A DNA stretch of 64,000 nucleotides from GCA-2687025 sp964473525. Lineage in GTDB: Bacteria > Poribacteria > WGA-4E > GCA-2687025. The translations under genes and the position numbers were made by a program. The first letter of the stretch is position 1. Each line of letters starts with the position of its first letter. The notes beneath the pieces are model-generated. The model did not search any database. It had not been told where the DNA came from and saw only the letters and a program-made list of their open reading frames with translations. Location of the stretch: positions 100,385 to 164,384 of the forward strand of contig CAYYPK010000014.1 in assembly GCA_964473525.1 (NCBI GenBank), in the 5' to 3' direction. Below are positions 57,719 through 64,000 of the stretch, in pieces.

Positions 57719-57901
57719 TTGGTGCTGGCCGCGGCACGGCCCGTAACCATTGCGTGCGTCGGTGATGCGCCAGCATACGCACCTGGGCGCGCGCGCGTCA
57801 AAGTGCTGAGGCGCGGTTCACGCCGCGCGCGCTTGGCCCGCGTGCCCGCGCCTGCAACAATGCCGACAGCGTATCCGCACGACAGAACGCCTGGGAGAGC
57901 C

Positions 57902-58858
57902 ATGACTCAGCACACGTACAAGCCGGCTCCCGCTGGATTCACGAGAGATCTCTGGGACGAATTCATGGACGAGGGGTTCCTTGTCTTCGAGGATGCCCTG
58001 TCCCAAGACGACGTCGCGACATACTTGGACGCCGTGAGCGCCCTGGCAACCCACGACGGCAGGTACCGCCCCGACCGTACGTACGCCGCCGGTAACGTCG
58101 TCGAGCGCGGCACAGTGTGGTCGGACCTGATAGACCACCCTCGACACGTCGGCTTCGCGTACGACATCTACGGAGAGCTGCTGAAGCTCCATCTGTCCCA
58201 GGTGTTCATTCGGCCGCAGGGCGGCAGCCACAACATCTGGCACCCCGACGGCGCCCGCGGCGTTCCCTACGGCGTCTTCGCCCCGGAGTTACCGTTGCAA
58301 TTGAAGGTGGGCTACTGGCTCACCGACCTGCCCGCTCCGAGGATGGGCAACTTCGTGTACGTGCCTGGCAGCCACCGGACGCACTACCTCGAGGGGTACG
58401 ACACGCACGACAGCGTCCCGGGCGAACGCGTCGTCACACTGCGCGCCGGCACGATGACGCTCATGCATGCAAGTCTCTGGCACCGCGTCGAGCCGAACGA
58501 GAGCGACGTCACGCGCAAGAACATCTTCTACGCGTACTGCCCGTCGTGGATCTGCGAGGGCGACCGTCACCGCTCGTCGCCCGATTGGCTGGACACGCTC
58601 ACGCGCGAGCAACGGATCATCATGAGGAGCTACGACGGGGCGTACACGCGGACCAAGCCCCCGGCGGGCGACTCGCCCCTGTTCCTGGATCGGGACACGG
58701 GCCTGGCATCCGACCCAGAAGCCGACATGAGCGTCGCCCTGCACCGTCAGAAGCGACGCACTTGGGTAGAGAAGACGATGGGGATCCCCTACAACGGCCC
58801 GGAGTCGCCCACGTTCGAAGCGCGCAGAGCAGAGCTCGCAGCGTCGGGGGCCGGCTGA
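57902..58858 (+). CDS. Phytanoyl-CoA dioxygenase-like (PhyH) protein
   Basis: This 318-residue Fe(II)/2-oxoglutarate-type dioxygenase of the PhyH family begins MTQHTYKPAPAGFTRDLWDE. Iron ligands are consistent with the HxD pair in IWHPDGARG, and the distal His and Arg in HASLWHRVEP. A central GNFVYVPGSHRTHYLEGYDT matches PhyH proteins. Relatives hydroxylate fatty acids, alkaloids or small compounds; the substrate is unknown. The ATG at 57902 is used (GGGAGAG nearby). It is followed by a sugar kinase gene 4 bases downstream. Confidence 0.87.
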   Translation: MTQHTYKPAPAGFTRDLWDEFMDEGFLVFEDALSQDDVATYLDAVSALATHDGRYRPDRTYAAGNVVERGTVWSDLIDHPRHVGFAYDIYGELLKLHLSQVFIRPQGGSHNIWHPDGARGVPYGVFAPELPLQLKVGYWLTDLPAPRMGNFVYVPGSHRTHYLEGYDTHDSVPGERVVTLRAGTMTLMHASLWHRVEPNESDVTRKNIFYAYCPSWICEGDRHRSSPDWLDTLTREQRIIMRSYDGAYTRTKPPAGDSPLFLDRDTGLASDPEADMSVALHRQKRRTWVEKTMGIPYNGPESPTFEARRAELAASGAG

Positions 58859-58862
58859 CAGG

Positions 58863-59903
58863 ATGGACAGCGCCGCCGTATCGGAACTGCTCGACGGGTT
58901 TGCCGACGCGCGTATAGCCGTCGTCGGCGACTTCTTCCTGGACAAGTACCTCGTGGTCGACCCGACCATCGAAGAGACGTCCATCGAGACGGGTCTCGCG
59001 GCGCACCAGGTGGTGGGGAAGCGTCTCGCCCCGGGAGCTGCCGGAACGGTGACATCCAACCTGGCGGCCCTGGGGGTGGGAGCCATCCACGCGGTGGGCA
59101 TCATCGGTCGCGACGGCGAGGGATTCGAGCTGCAACAGGGCCTTCGCGCGCGCGGCGTGACGACCGACCATCTGGTCGAGGCGCCCGACCGATTCACACC
59201 TACCTACACGAAGCCGATGTCGCGGCAGGACGACGGCTCCGAAGTCGAACTCAACCGCCAGGACATCAAGAATCGGGACGCAACGCCGCCCGACCTCGAA
59301 GCAAGCCTCATCGAACAGCTGCGCGAGGTGGCGCCCACGGTAGACGCCGTTGTCGCGCTTGATCAGGTGCAGGAGCGGAACTTCGGCGTCGTCACTGACC
59401 GCGTGAGGGCGGAGCTGGCGTCTCTCGCCGACGCGCACCCCAACACGGTCTTCTTCGGAGACGCGCGCGCGCACATCGCAGACTTCCGCAACATCATCAT
59501 AAAGCCGAACGCGTTCGAAGCGGTCGCCGCAGTGCGGCCCTCGCACGAAGGCGAGCCCTCGCCCGATCTCGCGCGCGACTGCGCGGAGGAACTCGCAGGC
59601 CGCACCGCGCGGCCTCTATACGTGACCGTCGGCGCCGATGGTATACTGGTCTTCGATGGCGCCGCGTGGAGCCACGCGCGGACGATCCCCGCGGACGGGC
59701 CTATCGACATCGTGGGAGCCGGAGACAGCACCACCGCCGGCATCGTCTCCTCCCTCTGCCGCGGCGCTTCACTGCACGACGCCGCGGTCATCGGCAACGT
59801 CGTCGCCTCCATCACGATCCAACGTATCGGCACGACCGGAACGGCATCGCCGGACGAGGTCCGCGCGCGGTTCGCGCGGTTCGCCGAGACGGGCGTTGCC
59901 TGA
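58863..59903 (+). CDS. PfkB-family carbohydrate kinase (RfaE/HldE-like)
   Basis: This 346-residue ribokinase-family kinase starts RIAVVGDFFLDKYLVVDPTIEE, like the D-glycero-D-manno-heptose-7-phosphate kinase domain. It has APGAAGTVTSNLAALGV, RDGEGFELQQGLRARGVTTDHL and the catalytic anion-hole motif DIVGAGDSTTAGIVSSL (Asp base). The sugar substrate is not certain; heptose, fructose and related sugars are possible. It is coupled to the PhyH gene (4-base gap). Confidence 0.87.
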   Translation: MDSAAVSELLDGFADARIAVVGDFFLDKYLVVDPTIEETSIETGLAAHQVVGKRLAPGAAGTVTSNLAALGVGAIHAVGIIGRDGEGFELQQGLRARGVTTDHLVEAPDRFTPTYTKPMSRQDDGSEVELNRQDIKNRDATPPDLEASLIEQLREVAPTVDAVVALDQVQERNFGVVTDRVRAELASLADAHPNTVFFGDARAHIADFRNIIIKPNAFEAVAAVRPSHEGEPSPDLARDCAEELAGRTARPLYVTVGADGILVFDGAAWSHARTIPADGPIDIVGAGDSTTAGIVSSLCRGASLHDAAVIGNVVASITIQRIGTTGTASPDEVRARFARFAETGVA

Positions 59904-60001
59904 CGGGCGCGGCCTTCGAGCGAGGGCGCCCGCTGCGCGAGCGCGCCCAGAAGCACAGCACCTGCACGACTACGCGGCCTGGCTGAGATGCGGAGAACGG
60001 C

Positions 60002-60844
60002 ATGAATCACGGCGCAAGCGCGGGCGGGGCGGACCTCGCCGTGCCAGTGGATCCCTCGGCAGCGGGGCCCTACCTGCTGTCACTGGACGCGAACCTGGCT
60101 TCTGACCTTTTCGGCGAACTCCCGGACCTCCGTCAGTTGGAGATCATCGAAGCTACGCCCGACCCCTACGATCGCGAGGAGCTCTACTACCTGGTGCCCG
60201 ACTGCACCGAGCTCGTGCAGCAGAGCTCCGTCGAACGCCTCCTGGAGGTGCTCAACACGGGCATGGGAACAGGCCTCGCATGCGGGATCCTGTCCTCGGT
60301 GAGCATCGACCAGTTCACGCAGATGTTCGAGCGGACGGTGTTGGTCGACGGCGCCGTCGACAGCGAGATGGTATTCCTGTGGGTCGCCGAATTGAGCGAA
60401 TTGGAGCCAGACGAGCTGACCGGCCTGCTCACGCAGCTGAACACCGAACTCACGGCGGAGCTCTTTCGTGGGCGCGTGGACATGCCACACCGCTACAAGG
60501 GCATGGCGATCGACTCGGGAATGGTCGAGCTGGAGCAGCTCGAGTTTGGCGAGGACGAGCAGGCGCGGCGAATGGCGGAGCTGATGTGGGCCTCCGACCC
60601 CGAAGCGTTCATCGCCGTCCTGCGGGAACTCCTGACGCAGACCGAAGAGGAGGGCACGCACGTCGAGGAGGGCATGGACCCGGAGGAGGAGCAGCCGACC
60701 CCGCCGCCCAAGGAGGATCGGCTTGCCACCTTCGACTTGAGCAAGATCGGTGACTTGCTGCCGCCCGCCAACGCAACCGGAGAGGCGACGCCGCGCGCCG
60801 GAACCGAAGAGACGCCGAAGACGGACGCTGGGCCGAAGACTTGA
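60002..60844 (+). CDS. Unknown protein (possible DUF6178-like)
   Basis: The 280-residue hydrophilic protein contains DLRQLEIIEATPDPYDREELYYLVPDCTELVQQSSVERLLEVLNTG, VSIDQFTQMFERTVLVDGAVDSEMVFLWVAELSEL and ELTAELFRGRVDMPHRY. It then has a Pro/Glu/Lys-rich low-complexity tail (DPEEEQPTPPPKEDR). The pattern of the first part recalls DUF6178-type proteins, but this is only a resemblance. There is no signal peptide. Its stop overlaps the next start by 4 bases (TTGA), so the two form one unit. Confidence 0.55.
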   Translation: MNHGASAGGADLAVPVDPSAAGPYLLSLDANLASDLFGELPDLRQLEIIEATPDPYDREELYYLVPDCTELVQQSSVERLLEVLNTGMGTGLACGILSSVSIDQFTQMFERTVLVDGAVDSEMVFLWVAELSELEPDELTGLLTQLNTELTAELFRGRVDMPHRYKGMAIDSGMVELEQLEFGEDEQARRMAELMWASDPEAFIAVLRELLTQTEEEGTHVEEGMDPEEEQPTPPPKEDRLATFDLSKIGDLLPPANATGEATPRAGTEETPKTDAGPKT

Positions 60845-61755
60845 CTGCCGATGCCCCACTCGCGCGACGGGAGGCCGGCCCGCGGCGCGAGCTGTTCCTC
60901 TTCCGCGCGCTGCGGGCCGGCGTGGAAGCCGGATCGCTGGCCGCGAACGCGCACGACAAGGTCATGGTCGGGCTGTCGCGCATCGCATCGGGTGACATGG
61001 ACGCGCTGGTGCTGCGCGAATCGCACGACGACGCCCGCGAGATCGCCCTGTCAGGAGCATTGCACCGCGCCAGCCTGGGACTGGAGTACGGCTCCGAGGG
61101 TGACGAGGGGCGTGCGATCGACCTCCTGTCGGACGGCGCCATGGCGGCGGCGGCGAACACCGGCGCCGCGATTCTGGCTCGCATCAAGGAGCAGGCCGAA
61201 GCAACTCGAGCGGGGCTACGCATGGCGAGCGGGCTCCCCACGGCCCTGTCGGTGCTCGACGAGCTCTACCTGGCCAACACGGTCGAGGACATCCTTCTCG
61301 AGGAACTGTCACGCGGTCGGTTGACGGCCGGCGGAGCCGCGCCGCGACTTACCGAAGCCTCGGCGCCAACATGGGTTACGTCGCTGGCCGACGTGCGCGT
61401 CGTGTCCAGGCTGCTGGGGTACCTGGACGCGCGCGCGGCCCTGTTCCAGTCCTTCGCGCGCGACCGGCTGTTCGCCCAGACGTATCCAACTGACGCGCTC
61501 GGCGGATGCGACACGGTCGTGATGACGCGCTTGTTCGTGTCTATCGTCATCTCGGGAGACCCCCAACCGCGTTTCCATGTGGACGCCGACGATGTTGGCG
61601 CGTTCCCGGCTGACGGTTTCACCTCGGAGGCCCTCCAGCGGTGGGCCGACGGGTACGTCGCGACGGAGCTCGACGCAGCCCAACAGAGGCCGGCCCGCGA
61701 GTACGTGCAAGCGTGTCTCGAAGTCGCGCCGGGCCTGCTGGACAGCCTGCTGTAG
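60841..61755 (+). CDS. Unknown protein coupled to the preceding gene
   Basis: The 304-residue protein is mostly alpha-helical, with stretches such as ELFLFRALRAGVEAGSLAANAHDKVMVGLSRIA and YLANTVEDILLEELSRGRL, and has no recognised motif or signal peptide. The start is the TTG at 60841 overlapping the upstream stop, which is the best evidence for the start. The coupled pair has no clear functional neighbours: a sugar kinase lies upstream and an envelope lipoprotein gene with its own promoter lies downstream. Confidence 0.55.
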   Translation: MTADAPLARREAGPRRELFLFRALRAGVEAGSLAANAHDKVMVGLSRIASGDMDALVLRESHDDAREIALSGALHRASLGLEYGSEGDEGRAIDLLSDGAMAAAANTGAAILARIKEQAEATRAGLRMASGLPTALSVLDELYLANTVEDILLEELSRGRLTAGGAAPRLTEASAPTWVTSLADVRVVSRLLGYLDARAALFQSFARDRLFAQTYPTDALGGCDTVVMTRLFVSIVISGDPQPRFHVDADDVGAFPADGFTSEALQRWADGYVATELDAAQQRPAREYVQACLEVAPGLLDSLL

Positions 61756-61764
61756 GGTCGTTCG

Positions 61765-61793
61765 TTGCCCGCCGCACGGCGCCCCGCTAGAAT
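61765..61793 (+). promoter_or_regulatory. Promoter of the lipoprotein/OmpA envelope genes
   Basis: TTGCCC (61765-61770) and TAGAAT (61788-61793) are exactly 17 bases apart, 35 bases before the lipoprotein ATG. Confidence 0.6.
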
Positions 61794-61828
61794 GACGCTA
61801 GCACGAACACCGCAGGAGACAAAACGGG

Positions 61829-62230
61829 ATGAAGCTTGCCACGCTTGCCGTCGCCGTAACGTCGCTCACGGCGGGATGCGCGAGCGACCAGTCCGACTGG
61901 TATCGCATCCACGAAGCGAGGTCAGTTGTCACGACGCTGACTCAGAGCGAAACCGCGGCACGGGCGCCTGGGGATGTCGCGCGTGTGCAGGCGGAGTTGG
62001 ACCGCGCCGAACGCGCGCTTGCGGATGGCCGCCGAGCCGATGTCGCTCAGATCGCGCAGCTGGTCCTGCTGCGCGCCAGCATCGTCCGCGTCGGCGCGTC
62101 GGAGACGCTACTGAGCCAGGACATACCCGAAGCCGAGGTTTCGCTTGCCACGGCGAAGGCCGATCTCGCCACGCGGAGGGCGGAGCTGCAGGCCGCGAAG
62201 TCTGACTTGGAAGCCTTGAATGCAGACTGA
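61829..62230 (+). CDS. Lipoprotein with DUF4398-like domain
   Basis: This 133-residue lipoprotein has lipobox LTAGC (Cys at about residue 17) and an Ala/Glu-rich helical repeat (TAARAPGDVARVQAELDRAERALADGRRADVAQIAQLV) like DUF4398 domains, which often precede OmpA domains in outer-membrane proteins. The end (ATAKADLATRRAELQAAKSDLEALN) is heptad-like. It overlaps the OmpA-domain gene by 11 bases, so the two are coupled. Confidence 0.75.
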   Translation: MKLATLAVAVTSLTAGCASDQSDWYRIHEARSVVTTLTQSETAARAPGDVARVQAELDRAERALADGRRADVAQIAQLVLLRASIVRVGASETLLSQDIPEAEVSLATAKADLATRRAELQAAKSDLEALNAD

Positions 62231-63932
62231 TAGCACGAGGTCGCTCAGAGCAGCGGTGACGATGGCCATGGCTGGCGCTGCTGCGGCCGCCGTGGTGTCG
62301 CTCTTGCCCGGCTGCGGAGCGTCGGTCGCCGCGGTCGATGTCCAGTCCGCCATCGACGACGCGGGGATCGTCATCGCGACCGCTACGGCAGACGCCAACG
62401 GTACACCCGAATTCGCTCTGGCCCAGAAGCTCCTAGACGAGTCCGTCAGCCAGCAGGACGGTGGTGACGCCTGGGCCAGCTACTACCTTGCCCTGCGCGC
62501 CTCCTACACCGCCGACGCCGCTAGAGTGGCCGCGAGACACGACCACGCTAGCAAGCGGCTCGACCAGTTGCGGGGAGACACGCTGGACGAACGGCTCCAG
62601 GCCGCGCAGACGCGAGCCGACACGGCCGAAACGCGCCAGGCCATCGCCGAGACCATACAGGAGCGGGCGGAGGCAGACGCCGCTACGGCTCGGGCGGAGG
62701 CCGAGCGCGCGAATACCAACGCTGCACAGACCACGACGGACTCCCAAGCGAACGTCGAGAAGGCCCAGGCCCAGGCGGACCTGAGCAAGGCGGAGTTCCT
62801 GCTGGGCCTCGCGACGGAGGCCGACGCCGAGACACACGACCCGGGTGGTTACGCCGCCACACAGAGCCTGATTGCCGAGACAGAAGCGCTCATGGAGAAG
62901 GAGTCGTACCGATCCGCGCGCCTCAAGGCCATCGAAGCGTACGCCGCCGCGCGTGACGCGCGTCTGGCCGCCGTCAGCAAGGCAGGTACCGAGCGCAGCC
63001 GGTCCACCGAAGCGAGATTCCAGAGCGCGATCGCGGCGGCCCGCCTTCTCGGTACCGCGTCGGCGGCGGTCGAGCGCGCGCAAGCCGCCCACGCCTCCGA
63101 CCCCGTGCCGCCGGCCGTCCAGGCGGCGATGGACACGCTCGCACAGGCAGACGCGGCGCACGCGGATGGCTCGTACGCGGAGGCCTCGCGGCTGGCCGGG
63201 GAGGCCGCGGAGGGCGCTCGCGCGGCAATCGTCAGCGGCGAGCAGGCCCAGGCGGAGGAGGAAGCCGCGCGTCGGCGCGAGGAACTCGAAGCCATGGTCA
63301 AGGACGCCGTGCTGCGCGTGCGCCGCGCGCCCGACACGCTCGACGCCCTTACGCGTCGCCTGTCCCCCACCGCTCTCGAGAACGCGAGCGCCTATGCGGA
63401 CGCTGCGGAGAGTGCTCTTGCAGAGGGCAACATCGACGCAGCCGTCGCCAGCGCCGACGGTGTTCAAGCGGTGATGGACGCCGTCGAGCAGCGCGCGAGC
63501 GACGTGAAGGCCGCGGAAGCTGCCATCGTGGAGGCCGCAAAGGGGCTGCCGGATACGCAGGCGTTCAGGACGTCCAAGGGCGTGGTCCTCAGGCTGTCCA
63601 GTCCGTTCTTCGCCGTCGGGAAGACCGAGCTGAAGAGAGCGTCGCTGCCGTCCGTAGCGAAGTTCGCTGCCGCCGTGCGTGACGCCGCGCGCAACTACGA
63701 CATCCTCGTCGAAGGGCATACGGACAAGTCGGGCGACGCCGACACGAACGCGCAGCTATCGAAGGACCGCGCCTCTGCGTTCGCCACCGCGCTCGAGCAG
63801 TACCTCGGCGTCCCGGACGCCAGCGTCGAGTCGAATGGGTACGGCGCGAAGCAGCTCATCTCAGGCATCCCTCCGACCGACGCGCGCAACCGGCGCATCG
63901 AGATTGTCGTCCGTACCCGCAAGTCGTCCTAA
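62220..63932 (+). CDS. OmpA-domain protein with coiled-coil region
   Basis: The 570-residue product has an N-terminal signal peptide with a lipobox-like LLPGC. A long Ala/Glu-rich helical region (DUF4398-like and coiled coil, roughly 40-440) precedes a C-terminal OmpA peptidoglycan-binding domain: ILVEGHTDKSGDADTNAQLSKDRASAFATAL and SVESNGYGAKQLI...NRRIEIVV. It anchors the outer membrane to murein. The ATG lies inside the preceding lipoprotein gene; the overlap suggests a two-gene envelope unit. Confidence 0.9.
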   Translation: MQTDSTRSLRAAVTMAMAGAAAAAVVSLLPGCGASVAAVDVQSAIDDAGIVIATATADANGTPEFALAQKLLDESVSQQDGGDAWASYYLALRASYTADAARVAARHDHASKRLDQLRGDTLDERLQAAQTRADTAETRQAIAETIQERAEADAATARAEAERANTNAAQTTTDSQANVEKAQAQADLSKAEFLLGLATEADAETHDPGGYAATQSLIAETEALMEKESYRSARLKAIEAYAAARDARLAAVSKAGTERSRSTEARFQSAIAAARLLGTASAAVERAQAAHASDPVPPAVQAAMDTLAQADAAHADGSYAEASRLAGEAAEGARAAIVSGEQAQAEEEAARRREELEAMVKDAVLRVRRAPDTLDALTRRLSPTALENASAYADAAESALAEGNIDAAVASADGVQAVMDAVEQRASDVKAAEAAIVEAAKGLPDTQAFRTSKGVVLRLSSPFFAVGKTELKRASLPSVAKFAAAVRDAARNYDILVEGHTDKSGDADTNAQLSKDRASAFATALEQYLGVPDASVESNGYGAKQLISGIPPTDARNRRIEIVVRTRKSS

Positions 63933-63943
63933 CCGGAGCATCC

Positions 63944-64000
63944 ATGCGAGTCGTAGGCATCAGCGCCGGCGTCCTCCTAGCGGTCGTCGCCGCGCTCGCG
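63944..64000 (+). CDS. Start of a secreted protein, cut by the window end
   Basis: The 19 codons before the edge read MRVVGISAGVLLAVVAALA, a signal-peptide-like start, with an ATG 11 bases after the OmpA-gene stop. It is likely a third gene of the envelope unit. Nothing about function can be said. Confidence 0.6.
   Translation, partial: MRVVGISAGVLLAVVAALA

Overview
The window is a GC-rich bacterial chromosome segment (roughly two thirds G+C by eye) packed with genes on both strands. It contains no rRNA, CRISPR array, insertion sequence or recognisable prophage. Lipoproteins with lipoboxes, a BamE-like protein, an OmpA-domain protein and an AlgI/AlgX-type periplasmic acetylation set indicate a diderm (Gram-negative) cell envelope. 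The gene mix (pyruvate:ferredoxin oxidoreductase, Rex, FeoAB, URO-D-like methyltransferases, a DUF1080 protein, Gfo/Idh/MocA and enolase-superfamily enzymes, a phytanoyl-CoA dioxygenase-like protein, LamG and FG-GAP/ASPIC-UnbV proteins, a secreted metacaspase) resembles uncultured marine or sponge-associated candidate phyla such as Latescibacterota or Poribacteria. That placement is inference from gene content only.

Layout. 0.2-3.0 kb: ferrous iron operon feoA-feoB plus a small Cys-rich FeoB partner, behind two candidate promoters and a Fur-type palindrome. 3.0-8.3 kb: secreted and catabolic proteins on the minus strand (asparagine-synthetase-B-like protein, DUF1080, two URO-D family proteins, a secreted unknown). 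8.7-13.0 kb: a Bor-like lipoprotein, transketolase, an orphan rpmH missed by length-limited gene finding, and an XRE-TPR regulator. 13.2-16.5 kb: an unknown protein, a membrane J-domain protein, a thiamine-binding-family protein and a nagK-like/murQ murein-recycling pair. 16.5-20.5 kb: methyltransferase, DsbD, and coiled-coil and TPR proteins. 20.6-24.7 kb: tRNA-Leu, trigger factor, clpP, clpX and rex. 24.9-28.5 kb: a sugar or sugar-acid module (dehydrogenase, enolase-superfamily dehydratase/racemase, MFS permease). 28.5-35.1 kb: metacaspase, recO, a TPR protein, an esterase, and a PadR regulator beside a divergent sigma-70 factor. 35.1-36.9 kb: an AAA ATPase/TOPRIM pair resembling known anti-phage modules. 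37.0-40.1 kb: a four-subunit 2-oxoacid:ferredoxin oxidoreductase operon. 40.3-43.4 kb: a tRNA Gly-Cys-Val operon, then thrS-infC.

43.4-51.8 kb is the most distinctive block: a five-gene minus-strand operon with a 1057-residue secreted PD40/PKD/LamG protein, an unknown secreted protein, an MBOAT acyltransferase and two tandem SGNH (AlgX/AlgJ-like) proteins. It is likely an exopolysaccharide O-acetylation and surface system. The final part (52-64 kb) holds an Eis-like GNAT, a BamE-like lipoprotein whose 3' end overlaps a convergent TPR gene, a LamG protein, a fusion of a formylglycine-generating-enzyme-like domain to FG-GAP repeats and ASPIC/UnbV, a dioxygenase-like protein with a PfkB kinase, two coupled unknown genes, and an envelope lipoprotein/OmpA pair running off the edge.

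The most promising candidates for something undescribed are the 43.4-51.8 kb acetylation operon, the FGE-UnbV fusion at 55-57.7 kb, the ATPase-TOPRIM pair, and the paired PadR/divergent sigma factor. Several candidate promoters share a TTG-type -35 and TAnnnT -10 with 17-18 bp spacing, so sigma-70 signals appear readable in this genome.
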